Of a stretch of 64,000 nucleotides of DNA, positions 7,783 to 18,200 are shown in pieces. The notes beneath the pieces are model-generated. The model worked only from the letters and a program-made list of their open reading frames with translations. It did not search any database and was not told the DNA's origin. This DNA is from Streptomyces sp. NRRL S-244. GTDB lineage: Bacteria > Actinomycetota > Actinomycetes > Streptomycetales > Streptomycetaceae. The position numbers and the translations under genes were made by a program. The stretch spans positions 94,223 to 158,222 of the forward strand of contig NZ_JOCX01000021.1 of NCBI RefSeq assembly GCF_000717915.1. Reading direction: 5' to 3'. Each line of letters begins with the position of its first letter. Position 1 is the first letter of the stretch.

Positions 7783-9276
7783 TTACTCTCCGGCGTCGAT
7801 GGCGGGCCGGCGCACCTCGATCTCGGCGCCGGTCTGCTTGAACGACTCCGCCGACACCGGGGCCAGCACCGCGTCCCGGTGGAAGTCCCGCAGGTTCGTC
7901 GACCCGCAGCTGATCATGGTGGAGATCAGCTTCGCCCGGGTGCGCTCCACGTTGTCGTACAGGCTGCCCGCGTAGGGGACGTAGCCGTCGACGCCCTCTT
8001 CGAAGACCATCTGGCCGCGCTGGCCGTAGCGGGCCGCGTTCTGCGCGCGCCGCGAGCCCTCGCCCCAGTACTCCTTGTACCACTGGCCGCCGATCTGCAG
8101 CTTGCGCGACGGGCTCTCGTCGAGCCGGGCGAAGTAGCGGCCGAGCATGATGAAGTCCGCCCCCATCGCCAGGGCCATCGCCATGTGCGAGTCGTTGAGC
8201 AGACCGCCGTCGCAGCACAGCGGCACGTACACGCCGGTCTCCTGGGCGTAGGCGTCGCGCGCCTCGACCACGGCGAGCAGCGCGGAGGCCTGACCGCGGC
8301 CGATGCCCTTCTGCTCCCGCGTGGTGCAGATGGCGCCACCGCCGATCCCCACCTTCACGAACGCCGCGCCCGCGTCGGCCAGGTAACGGAACGCCCGGCC
8401 GTCGACGACGTTGCCCGCACCGACGAAAGCATCGTCCCCGTACGTTTCCCGGGCGAATTCGAGGGTCTTCGCCTGGTACACGGAATAGCCGTCAGAGGAG
8501 TCCAGGCACAGCACGTCCGCGCCGGCCTCCACCAGGGCGGGAATGCGGTCCTTGTAGTCACGCGAATTGATGCCGGCACCCACGCGCAGACGCTTTTCGC
8601 CGTCCACCGTCGCACGGTGGTACGTCTTGTGGGCCTGGTAGTCCCGCTTGAGGACCAGGGAGGCGACCCGGCCGTCCTCGATCACCGGCAGCACGTCCAG
8701 GTGATGCTGCCAGACGAGCTCGTTGGCCTCGGACAGCGAGACGGAGGCGGGAGCGGTGACCAGGTTGTCGCGGCTCCGCATGCGCTTGCCGGCGCTCTCC
8801 GAGTCCCCGTGGCGCTCCAGGTGGAAGTCGTCGAGGCTGATGATGCCGAGGAACTCGCCGTCCGCTTCACCGCTCTGCGTGACCACGGCCACGCCCTGCT
8901 CCGTCTCCGAGAGCCGGCGGGCGACCTCGCCGAGAGGAGTCCCCGGCGCCACGGTGACCTCGCTGGTGCGGAAGCCGGCCTTGTGCCGCTTGACCGCCAG
9001 CACGTCCGCGGCCTGGTCCTCGATCTGCTGGTTCTGGTGGATGAACGACAGCCCGCCGACCTGGGCCAGGGCCACCGCCAGCGTCGGCGACGACACCGCC
9101 TGCATGACGGCGCTCACCATGGGCGTGGCGATCCGAACGGCCGACTCCTCGCCGACCCGGTGACGCACCAGCGGCGCCCCGAGATCCACATTGTCCGGCG
9201 TGCAGTCCTCTGTGGTCAGGCCGGGGATGAGGAGGTATTCACTCAGCGTACGAGAGATCTCGGGGAGGATTTTCAC
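7783..9276 (-). CDS. guaB: IMP dehydrogenase of the Tritrichomonas-like type, possible resistance copy
   Basis: 497 aa. It converts IMP to XMP with NAD, the committed step to GMP. The GTG start at 9276 has GGAG just upstream. The N-terminus EYLLIPGLTTEDC, the loop GIGGGAICTTREQKGIGRGQ, GADFIMLGRYFAR and KEYWGEGS closely follow the Tritrichomonas foetus-type IMPDH as I remember it, not the GPGSICTTR type usual in actinobacterial GuaB2. Catalytic Cys is residue 317 (T. foetus Cys319). The residue two before it is Ala315, where the family normally has the phosphate-contacting Ser. CBS-like residues at about 95-220 are retained. Streptomyces normally encode their housekeeping guaB elsewhere. A divergent copy inside a biosynthetic cluster suggests target-based self-resistance, though a biosynthetic role is possible. 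Confidence 0.85.
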   Translation of the reverse strand: MKILPEISRTLSEYLLIPGLTTEDCTPDNVDLGAPLVRHRVGEESAVRIATPMVSAVMQAVSSPTLAVALAQVGGLSFIHQNQQIEDQAADVLAVKRHKAGFRTSEVTVAPGTPLGEVARRLSETEQGVAVVTQSGEADGEFLGIISLDDFHLERHGDSESAGKRMRSRDNLVTAPASVSLSEANELVWQHHLDVLPVIEDGRVASLVLKRDYQAHKTYHRATVDGEKRLRVGAGINSRDYKDRIPALVEAGADVLCLDSSDGYSVYQAKTLEFARETYGDDAFVGAGNVVDGRAFRYLADAGAAFVKVGIGGGAICTTREQKGIGRGQASALLAVVEARDAYAQETGVYVPLCCDGGLLNDSHMAMALAMGADFIMLGRYFARLDESPSRKLQIGGQWYKEYWGEGSRRAQNAARYGQRGQMVFEEGVDGYVPYAGSLYDNVERTRAKLISTMISCGSTNLRDFHRDAVLAPVSAESFKQTGAEIEVRRPAIDAGE

Positions 9277-9643
9277 GTCGTCTCCAGAAAAGAGCCTGCA
9301 ATCCACGATCGGTGCAATTGGCGAGGCTCGTGCGGGCAGTGCAGATTGTCGCCACCCGGTAGCGCACAGTCGGAAGAATTCGCTCTCCGGAAATCCTGAG
9401 AGCGGGCACACCCGGCGTAACAAGTGCTCGCGCGCGGCCGAATCGAAAGCGAGGTATCCACAGACCCAACCTGCACGGTGCTGCACAGGCGCTGACTTCC
9501 ATTACGCCATACGAGATGGTACCGCACCGCACACGTTCGCCCGCTGGGCGGCGAATTGCCCCGCACCCGGACCTCCCGCGGCAGGCACCGGCCGCCGCGT
9601 CGGCGCGGACCGTCGGAACGGTACGGCGCCGGCGGCCGACGGC
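9277..9643 (-). promoter_or_regulatory. 367-bp leader/promoter region of the IMP dehydrogenase gene
   Basis: A non-coding gap between the PLP enzyme gene and the IMP dehydrogenase gene on the same strand, long compared with the 4-bp to 75-bp gaps upstream. It therefore probably contains a separate promoter or attenuator for the IMP dehydrogenase. It includes CTGCACGGTGCTGCACAG (9471-9488), a partial inverted repeat whose ACGGTGCTGCAC half recurs upstream of the FMN monooxygenase gene. No confident -35/-10 pair was found. Confidence 0.4.
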
Positions 9644-10831
9644 TCAGGAGGCGACGGAATCCTCTGCCCGCGACAGCACGTGGGAGAGCGCCTGGTCGAG
9701 GTCCTTGATGATGTCCGCGACGTCGTTGCTGTAGCCGAGGGCCAGCCGCACCGTTCCGCGCGGGACCCCGATGCTCACCAGCTCGTCTTCGGAGTACTCG
9801 AAGTAGGTGAAGAACGTGCTCTGTTCGACGAGCGTGTGCGGAGCGCCGAAGTTCGAGGCCATGAAGGGCACGCGCAGGCGGTCGACGACCTCCGCGGTCT
9901 GCTCCTCGCTCATCCTGAGCTCGAAGGTGATGACCCCGCCGAAGCCGTTCAGGTACTGCTGCGCCAGCTTGAAATGCGGGTGCGACTCGAGGCCGTTGTA
10001 GTAGACACGGTCGACGGCCGGGTGCCCCTCCAGGAAGCGCGCGACCTCCAGGCCCATGGCATTGACCCGCTCCATGCGCAGTTGCAGCGTGTAGAGGCTG
10101 CGGCGCAGCAGGAAGGCCGTGTTGCCGTCGATGATCGGTCCGGTCGTGTCCCGGTACCAGCGCAGCTTCTCCATCAGCTCCTCGCGGCCCGAGGCCACCC
10201 CGGCCACGATGTCTCCGTGCCCGCTGAGGTACTTGGTGGCACTGAACAGCACCAGGTCCACGCCCCACTGCAGCGCGTAGTAGTTCGGCGGCGGCGAGAA
10301 CGAGCTGTCCAGGGTGAGGATCACGTCCGGCCCGACGGCCGCCCGCACCCGGGCCACGTCGATCAGGTACATGTGCGGCGAGGACGGCATCTCCAGGTGC
10401 ACGAGCTTGATCCGGCCGCGCAGCGCCGCGACGTTCTCGATGAACGCCTCCGGGTCCCGGATGGAGAACTCGTGCACCACGACGCCGAACTTCGGCAGGA
10501 TGTGGTGGAAGACGTTGCGCACCTGCCGGTACGACTCGGACGGCAGCACCACCTCGTCGCCCGCCTCGAGCAGCGCGAGGAACGCGGTGACGTGCGCGGC
10601 CATGCCGGAGGCGAAGACCAGGGAGCTCTCGGCGCCGCTGAGCTCGCTCAGCTTGTCCTCCACCTCGATCCAGGTGGGGTTGGAGTAGCGGCCGTAGCGT
10701 CCCGCGGGCACGGACCCGTCGTGCAGGCCGTCCTTCACGTGGTCCGCGTTGTTGAAGTAGTAGGAGGCGCTCTGGTACGTCGGCGACTCGATGCTGTTGG
10801 TGTACGCATCCTGGGGACGCTGTTTGGTCAT
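9644..10831 (-). CDS. Cystathionine synthase/lyase-family PLP enzyme
   Basis: 395 aa, ATG at 10831 with AAGGAG 6 bp upstream. Family signatures of the Cys/Met-metabolism PLP enzymes are clear: RYGRYSNPTW (phosphate-binding Arg/Tyr segment), FASGMAAH, LDSSFSPPPNY, FSATKYLSGHGD (PLP-binding Lys) and VRLALGYSND near the C-terminus. Relatives catalyse gamma- or beta-replacement or elimination on activated amino acids such as O-acyl-homoserine. Here it follows the LysA-type gene by 75 bp in the NRPS operon, so it probably builds a non-standard amino acid for the peptide. The actual substrate is unknown. Several cluster enzymes of this family use a vinylglycine-type quinonoid, which is family knowledge rather than something visible here. 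Confidence 0.8.
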   Translation of the reverse strand: MTKQRPQDAYTNSIESPTYQSASYYFNNADHVKDGLHDGSVPAGRYGRYSNPTWIEVEDKLSELSGAESSLVFASGMAAHVTAFLALLEAGDEVVLPSESYRQVRNVFHHILPKFGVVVHEFSIRDPEAFIENVAALRGRIKLVHLEMPSSPHMYLIDVARVRAAVGPDVILTLDSSFSPPPNYYALQWGVDLVLFSATKYLSGHGDIVAGVASGREELMEKLRWYRDTTGPIIDGNTAFLLRRSLYTLQLRMERVNAMGLEVARFLEGHPAVDRVYYNGLESHPHFKLAQQYLNGFGGVITFELRMSEEQTAEVVDRLRVPFMASNFGAPHTLVEQSTFFTYFEYSEDELVSIGVPRGTVRLALGYSNDVADIIKDLDQALSHVLSRAEDSVAS

Positions 10832-10906
10832 CGTGGCTCCTTGCTGGCACGACTGGTGCAGTGGCTGCCGCCACGGCGGCCGGGGGCCGCCGTGGCGGGT
10901 TGGCGA

Positions 10907-12232
10907 TCAGCCGATGTCGAGGCGCATCAGGTCCTCGACCGTCTCGCGGCGCACGATCTCGCGCGCTCGGCCCTCGGCCACAGCGATCACGGGCGGTCTC
11001 GGGATCTGGTTGTAGTTGTGCGCGAGGCTGCGGCAGTACGCGCCGGTGCCCGGCACCGCGAGCAGGTCGCCGGCCCGGACGTCGGACGGCAGGTGGTCCT
11101 CGCGCACCACCACGTCCCCGGCGTCGCAGTGCTTGCCGACGACGCGGACCAGTGCGGGGGGCGCGTCCGAGATGCGCCCCGCGAGCTGGACGGAGTACGT
11201 GGCGTCGTAGAGCGCGGTGCGCACGTTGTCGCTCATGCCACCGTCGACCGCGACGAAGGTACGGATGCCCTCACGATGCTTGACGGCGCCGACGCGGTAG
11301 AGCGTCACCCCCGCGGGGCCGGCGATGGCGCGGCCCGGCTCGATCGCCAGGCGGGGCACCGGAACCCCGAGTGCGGCGCACTCCTTTTCCACGACGGTCC
11401 GCAGGATGTCGGCCATCGCCTTGGCCGGCGTGGGGGCGTCGTGCTCGGTGTAGGCGATGCCGAACCCGCCGCCGAGATCCAGCTCGGGCAGCTCGATGCC
11501 GTCCCGGGCGAGCTTGGCCCGCAGCTCGACGAGCCGCTTGGCGGCCGCCTCGAAGCCGGCCGTGCCGAGGATCTGCGAGCCGATGTGGCTGTGCAGGCCG
11601 CGCAGTTCGAGCAGCCCGCTGTCGGCCACCCGGCGCACCGCCTTTTCGGCCTCTCCGCTGACCAGCGAGAAGCCGAACTTCTGGTCCTCGTGCGCGGTGG
11701 CGATGTGCGCGTGGGTGTCGGCCTGCACGCCCACCGTGACCCGCAGCAGCACGCCCGGCCTGCTGCCGGGAAAGCGGGGCACCAGTGCCTCGAGCCGGTC
11801 GAGCTCCTCGACGGAGTCGACCACGATGCGCCCGACTCCGTACGTGAGGGCCGCGACCAGATCCGCCTCGGACTTGTTGTTGCCGTGGAGCAGGATGCGC
11901 TCGGCCGGGAAGTCCACGGCCTTGGCGTAGGCGAGTTCGCCCTCCGTGCAGACGTCCAGGCTGAGGCCGGTTTCCTCGACGATGCGCGCGCTGGTGCGGG
12001 TGAGGAACGCCTTGCTCGCGTAGTAGACGTCGAAGTCGTGGAACGCCTGACGGAAGGTGGTGCAGCGCTCCCGGAAGTCGGCCTCGTCGAAGATGTACGC
12101 GGGTGTTCCGTACTGCTCGGCGAGTTCCGTCATCGGTACGCCGCCGATGCTCAGCACCCCGTCCGGGCCCTGTTCGGCCGTCGTGGGCCAGATGCCGGGG
12201 CGCAGGGCGCGGACCTCGGGTGTGGTGGTCAC
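10907..12232 (-). CDS. lysA: Diaminopimelate decarboxylase-type PLP enzyme embedded in the NRPS operon
   Basis: 441 aa, full family length. Fold type III PLP decarboxylase motifs: VYYASKAFL (PLP Lys), LHGNNKSEADL, GLHSHIGSQI, DLGGGFGIAY, EPGRAIAGPAG (phosphate) and GKHCDAGDVVV (the Cys/Asp pair of LysA, usually HCESGD). By motif it should decarboxylate meso-diaminopimelate to lysine, but ornithine/arginine-type or carboxynorspermidine-type relatives share the fold. The GTG start at 12232 overlaps the NRPS stop by GTGA, so translation is coupled to the NRPS. A housekeeping lysA is expected elsewhere in the genome, so this copy probably feeds or edits a cluster-specific diamino acid. Confidence 0.85.
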   Translation of the reverse strand: MTTTPEVRALRPGIWPTTAEQGPDGVLSIGGVPMTELAEQYGTPAYIFDEADFRERCTTFRQAFHDFDVYYASKAFLTRTSARIVEETGLSLDVCTEGELAYAKAVDFPAERILLHGNNKSEADLVAALTYGVGRIVVDSVEELDRLEALVPRFPGSRPGVLLRVTVGVQADTHAHIATAHEDQKFGFSLVSGEAEKAVRRVADSGLLELRGLHSHIGSQILGTAGFEAAAKRLVELRAKLARDGIELPELDLGGGFGIAYTEHDAPTPAKAMADILRTVVEKECAALGVPVPRLAIEPGRAIAGPAGVTLYRVGAVKHREGIRTFVAVDGGMSDNVRTALYDATYSVQLAGRISDAPPALVRVVGKHCDAGDVVVREDHLPSDVRAGDLLAVPGTGAYCRSLAHNYNQIPRPPVIAVAEGRAREIVRRETVEDLMRLDIG

Positions 12233-15200
12233 GACCCCTCCCCGTCACGCCGGGAGTTGACGGCCTGGGTGAGTTCACCGGCGCTGAGCATGCTGACGTG
12301 GTCTCCTGCGATCGTGGTGACGGTCACGGTGGCGCCGAGCGGACGCCAGCCCTCGGGGGCCTTCTCGTGGCCCGCCGTGACGACCTCGGGCAGGCACATC
12401 GTCAGCCGCGGCACCTGCCCGGTGGGCCGCCACGCGTTCATCGCGGCGTGGAAGCTCAGCCGCATCCGCAGCTTTCCGAGCAGCGGGTGGTCGGGTACAC
12501 CCGGACCGGCGGGACCGAGCAGATCGACGAGCGCCGCGGCACGCTCCGGGATCGGCAGCTCCCGGGTCGCGGCGAGCGCCTCGGCGATCGCGGGCTTCGT
12601 CTGGTGCGGGAGCTCGACGTGCGCGTGGTCGACCAGGGCGGCGTCCGGGTTCGCCGGCGGATCGGCGGGCGTCGGGTCCATGACGATCAGGTCGTCGATG
12701 CGGTCGCCGTCGCCGTCCGCGTGCGCCTGGCGGGCGATCTCGTAGATCAGCGGCGCGCCCATGCACCAACCGGCCAGGGTGTACGTGCCGGAGGGCTTCG
12801 CCGCCCGGATCTGGTCCAGGTAACGGCGGGCGAGCGCGCTCATCGTCGTGCTCTCGCAGGTGTGGTCGTGCGGCAGGCCGTAGCAGTCCCAGCCGCGGCC
12901 GAGCACACCGGCCATCGGCGCATACCAGTCGATCCGCCCGTCGACCGGGTGGATCATGAACAGCGTGCGCGCGGGGTGGTCCACCGGCGCGGTGGTCAGC
13001 GGGACCATCCGGGCGGCGTTCTCCACCTCGGCAGCGAAGCGGTCGGCGACCTGCTCCGCCTCCTCGGCGGACAGCAGCGCCGGATCGACGGAGAGGTGGC
13101 AGACCACGGTGCCGTCCGTGGCCGGGGCGACCGTCACGTCGAGCGGTGTCGGCAGCACGTTGGCGGCGGAGATGGTCGCCGCCTCCGGAGCCGCGACCGG
13201 CCTCAGCACACGGTCACCGGCAGGCAGTTGGTGCCCGCCGAGGTAGTTGAACGTGATCTGCGGCGAGGCGACGGAGCTCAGCTGCCGGCCGAGCGGCGAG
13301 TCCGGGTGCAGGTAACGCCCCCGGCCGAAGCCGGTACCGGCGTCCGGGACCGCGGCGAGCTGCCGGTCGACGGCGGCCGCGGCGTCGACGAGGCGAGCCG
13401 GATCCGCGTCGAGGTCGGTGAGCAGCGCCGGGTAGAGCGAGGTCAGCCAGCCGACCACGTTCTCGAGGCGGCCGTCGTCGGCCTGGGTCCGGCCGTGACC
13501 TTCCAGCCACACGTACAGGTCCGAACCGTCGCCGTGCGGGGCCAGCGCGCGGTGCAGCGCTGCCAGCAGGACGGCCTGGGCGCTGATGTCGTGCAGTCGG
13601 CGGGTCTCCTGACCCAGGTACGTGGCGACCCGCTGCGACAGGCGGGAGCTCACCCGGATCCGGTCCCCGGCCGCGGACGTCTGCGCGGCGGTTCCGGCAC
13701 CGGAGAGGACCGGCTTCTGCGCCTTGGCGAGCGTCTCCCAGTGCGTGTCCGGGGCGGGTGCCTCGGCGGCCCGGTCGGGGATGCCCGGTGCCGCGCCGTC
13801 GGGCAGCTCCCGGCCGTCGAGCAGGGCCCGGTGGGCCCACGCGATGTCGTCGGTGAGGATCTGCCAGGACACCACGTCGACGATCAGGTGATGCGCGATC
13901 AGGTACACCCGGATGCGGGAGCTGCCCGGGACGCGCACCAGTGCGAAGTCGGCCAGCCTGCCGCCCTCGATGTCGATCTGACGGTGCAGACCGCGCAGCA
14001 GGGCGTCGAGCCGCTGCTCGAGCGGCTGCTCGCCGTCCGGCACCGTGTGCTCGCTCAGCAGGTCACCGGCCGGCTCCTCGTCGAGGACGGCACTCCAGGT
14101 GTCCCCGTCGCGGGTGAACCGGGTACGGAACGCGTCGTGCCGGCGGATCACCCAGTCCAGCGCCGCGCGCAGGGTCTCCGGGTCGCCGTCGTCTGCCAGC
14201 TCGAACAGGCGCGCCTGGTGGAAGTGGTCCGGGTCGGCGAACCGCTGGTCGAAGAACCAGGCCTGGATCGCCGTGAGCGGCAGCCCGGTCCCGCCCGGCC
14301 TGCGTTCGGTCACCGCGACGACGTCGCTGTCGGGGCGGTGGGTGATCAGGTGGTCCAGGGCACGGACGGTCGTTGCGGTCAACAGGTCCGCGACGCTGAC
14401 GTCCACCCCGAGGGCACGTGTCCGAGCGGCGGCCCGGATGGCCTGCAGGGAGTCGCCGCCGCTGGCGAAGAAGTCGTCGTCGAGGCCGATGCGCGGCTGC
14501 TGGAGCGTGTCCCGCCACACCTGCAGCAGCAGCTGCTGGCGGGGCGTCTCGGGCTCGGCCGCCGGACCCGTACCGGTCTGCTCCGGCGGTTCCGGCAGCT
14601 GCGACGCCTGGATCTTCCCGGTGGACGTACGGGGAAGCCGGTCCATGATCACGAACCCGGTCGGGAGCATGTACGAGGGCAGCCGCTGTGCCGCCCACTC
14701 CCGCATGTGCTCCGGACGGACGGCGCTGTCGGCCGGGGCGGCGACGTACGCGACCAGTCGCGCCGTGTCACCGGATCCCCGCAGGAGCACCGCGGCGTCG
14801 GCGACGTCCGGGTGCTTCAGCAGACAGGCGGTGACCTCCCCGAGTTCCACCCGGAACCCGCGGACCTTCACCTGGTCGTCGAGACGTCCGAGGATGTCGA
14901 AGCTCCCGGCCCGGAGCCGGACCCGGTCCCCGGTCCGGTACAGGCGCTGCCCTGCGAGCGGTCCGCCCGCCTGGACCGGGAACCGCTCGGCGGTCAGCTC
15001 GGGGCGGCGGTGGTAGCCGAGAGCCACCCCGGGGCCGCCGATGTACAGCTCGCCGGCCGCGCCGGCGGGCAGCAGCCGCCCGTCCGGGTCCAGCACCACC
15101 ATGCGGTAGTTGGCCAGCGGGCCACCGACGCTCACTCGCGTCCCCGCACCCGGGGGTGCCGGGTGCAGGCGCTGCGCGGAGCACCAGACGGTGCCCTCGG

Positions 15201-18200
15201 TGGGGCCGTACTCGTTGTCCAGGGCCGCGCCGGGCACGCGCACGGCGTGCTCGCGGATGTCATCCGGGCTGCACGCCTCGCCACCGATGGCCACGACCCG
15301 CAGCTTGGGGGTCCATCCGACCGGGAGCGTCCGCACCAGCTGCCGGTAGAACGACGCGGTGAAGTTGACGTGCGTGACCTCGCACCGCTCGACAAGAGAA
15401 CGGATGCGGTCGGGGTCCCGGGCGTCGTCGGCGGTGTCCGGGACCACGATGGTGCCGCCCGACCACAGCGTCCACAGCATCATGTGCGGTGCGACGTCGA
15501 AGATCACCGGCAGCGTGACCAGGGTCTTGACCGGCAGGCCGGACTCCCGGCCCGCCGCCTCCAGGTACCTGGTGCGGCCGTGCACCGCGGCGCATGCGTT
15601 GGCGTGGCTGGTCAGCACCGCCTTCGGGGTTCCGGTGGAGCCCGAGGTGTAGACGAGGTACGCGCCGTCGGCCGGACCGATGTCCGCGTCGGCCGGGGCG
15701 CCGGTGTCCGGTGCCGTGCCGACGGGCAGGTCGTCGGCGTACACCACGGGCACGCCCACGGGTGCCCCGGACGGCGCCGCACCGGCCAGGGAGGCGCGGT
15801 CGGCGACGATGACGCCCGGGGCGGCGTCCTCGTACATCGCGGCGGTGCGGGCCGAGGGCTGCGCCGGGTCGATGCACACGTAGAGCGCGCCGGACCGCAA
15901 CACGGCCAGGATCGCCGCGACCAGGCCGATGCCGGCGGGGCAGGTGATCGCGACGACGGCGCCGGCCCGCAGGCCCGCGTCGGCAAGCCGCCGCTGGAGG
16001 TCCCGGGCGTGCAGATCGAGTTGACGGTACGTCCACGAGGACCCGGCCTGCTCGACCGCGACCGCGTCCGGGTGCGCGGCCACCGCGGCCGCGAAGCCGG
16101 CGTGCAGTGTGCCGTGCGGAACCTGGTCGGCCGATCCGGTGCTCATGGCCAGGACCCGTGCCGTCTCGTCGGCACCCAGCAGGTCCAGTTCGCGGACCGG
16201 CTCGTCGGCCGCGCGCGACAGCAGGCTCAGGACCGTTTCGAAGCCGCCGAGGAGTTCTTCGGCGGAGTCCGCGTCGAACAGGTCGGTGTCGTACTCCCAC
16301 AGGATGGTCATCCCACCCTGTCCGCTCCCGTCCGGGTGGCGGGGGTCGGGGACGCACACCACGTTGATGTCGCCCTTGGCGGACGCGTTGTGCTCGATGA
16401 CCAGGCTCGCCTGCACCGACCCCATCCGCAGATACGGCCGCGGCGTGTCGTGGAACGCGAACATGAGGTTGAACAGCGGGTTCCGGCCCGGGTCGCGCGG
16501 CAGGTCCAGGCGCGCCAGCAGGTCGAGCAACGGCAGTTCCTGATGGTCCTGCGCGCCGAGCACGACGTCCATCGTCGCGCGCAGCAGCTCGCTCAGCGCG
16601 CCGGCCGGGTTGATGCGCACCCGCAGCGGAAGTGCGTTGACGAACATCCCGAGCAGCAGGTCGGTGCCGGGCTGGCGGCGGTTGACCAGCGCCGACCCGA
16701 GAACGATGTCCTCCTCGCCGGTGTGCTGCCACACCTGCAGCGCGAACGCCGACAGGAACACCGCGAAACGGCTCACCCCGTGCCGGGTGGCCAGGTCGTC
16801 GAGGCCGTGCATGACCTCGGCCGGGATGTGGGCACTGAGCCGGCCGCCGCGGTACGACCGGGCCACCGGCCGGGGCCGGTCCGCCGCGAACGTCGCGCCG
16901 TCGCGGGGGCAGTCGGACAGTTCGTCACACCAGTACGCGACCTGACCGGCGTAGTCGCCGCTCTCCCGCCAGGCGTGATGCCAGGCCGCGAAGTCGCGGT
17001 ACTGCACCGGCAGCGCCGGAAGGTCCGGCAGGCGGCCGTCGGCGATCGCGTCGTACGCGTCGCGGAGTTCGGCCAGGAACAGCTGGGCGGACCAGCCGTC
17101 GTGCGCGAAGTGGTGTTCGACCTGTAGCAGCCGCCACTCGTCGGGGGCGAGGCGGAACAGGTGCCAGCGGACCAGCGGCAGGGTGGCCACGTCGAAGCCG
17201 ACGGCGACCTCGGCACCTATCCGGGCGTCGAGTTCCGCGGCGCGGTCCTGCTCGGGCAGGCCGGTGAGATCGACGACCTCGACCTTCGCCTGCCAGGGTT
17301 CGTGGACGACCTGGACCGGCCCGTTGGTGCCGTCGTGGAAGGTGGAGCGCAGGATCTCGTGCCGGGTCACGATGTGCGACAGCGCCCGCTGCAGCGCGGT
17401 GATGTCCACCGGGCCGTGCATCCGCAGGGAGAACTGGGTGTTGTACGCGAGCGCGTCGGGGGTCAGCTGGGTCAGGACCCAGATCTGCTCCTGCTGACCG
17501 CTGAGCGGGAACCCCGCCGCACCGTCCGGCCCGGTCTCCGTGGGGGCCGTGCCGGACTGGATCCGCGGACGGTCGGACGGGGCGCCGGCCCGGACGAGGG
17601 CGGCGATGTCCGTGATGGTCGGGGTCGCGAACAGGGCGCTGACCGGAAGGTCGACGGCGTGGTCGGCGGCGACGACGGCGGCGAGCCGGATCAGCGCCAG
17701 GGAGTTGGCGCCCAGCATCAGCAGCGACCGGTCCACCGGTACGTCCGTCAGGCCGAGGATGGTGGCGGCCGCGTTCGCCAGGCTCTCTTCGAGGGCGTCC
17801 GCGGGCTGGGCGCCGGCCGCGGACGGCTCGGGCAGCCGTGCCTGGTCGATCTTCCCGGCCGCGGTCCGGGGCAGTTCGTGGATCACGACGTACGCGGAGG
17901 GGACGAGGTACGCCGGAACCCGGGCGCGCAGATGGCGGTCGCAGTCGGCGATGAACGACGCCTCGCCCGTGCGGTCTGCGTCGGGCCCGGCAGCCGACGG
18001 CTCACGGTCCGCGTCCGGGACCGGAACCAGGTAGGCGACGAGAGAGGTCGACCCGGATTCCGAGGCGACGGCACGTCCGGTGACGTGCGTCGTGAGGATG
18101 CGGGGGTGCTCCATCAGGACGGACTCGACGTGGCCCGGTTCCACGCGGTGCCCGCCGACCTGCACCTGACGGTCGGCGCGCTCCAGGAACACGAAGTCGC

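Noticed and set aside
9277..9643. Riboswitch upstream of the IMP dehydrogenase (guanine or PRPP type)
   Set aside because: No purine-riboswitch core or other known aptamer consensus could be recognised by eye; left as an undefined leader.
12103..17127. 1674-codon open frame on the plus strand opposite the NRPS
   Set aside because: Antisense shadow of a GC-rich NRPS gene; composition is Arg/Gly/Val-rich and no domain is visible.
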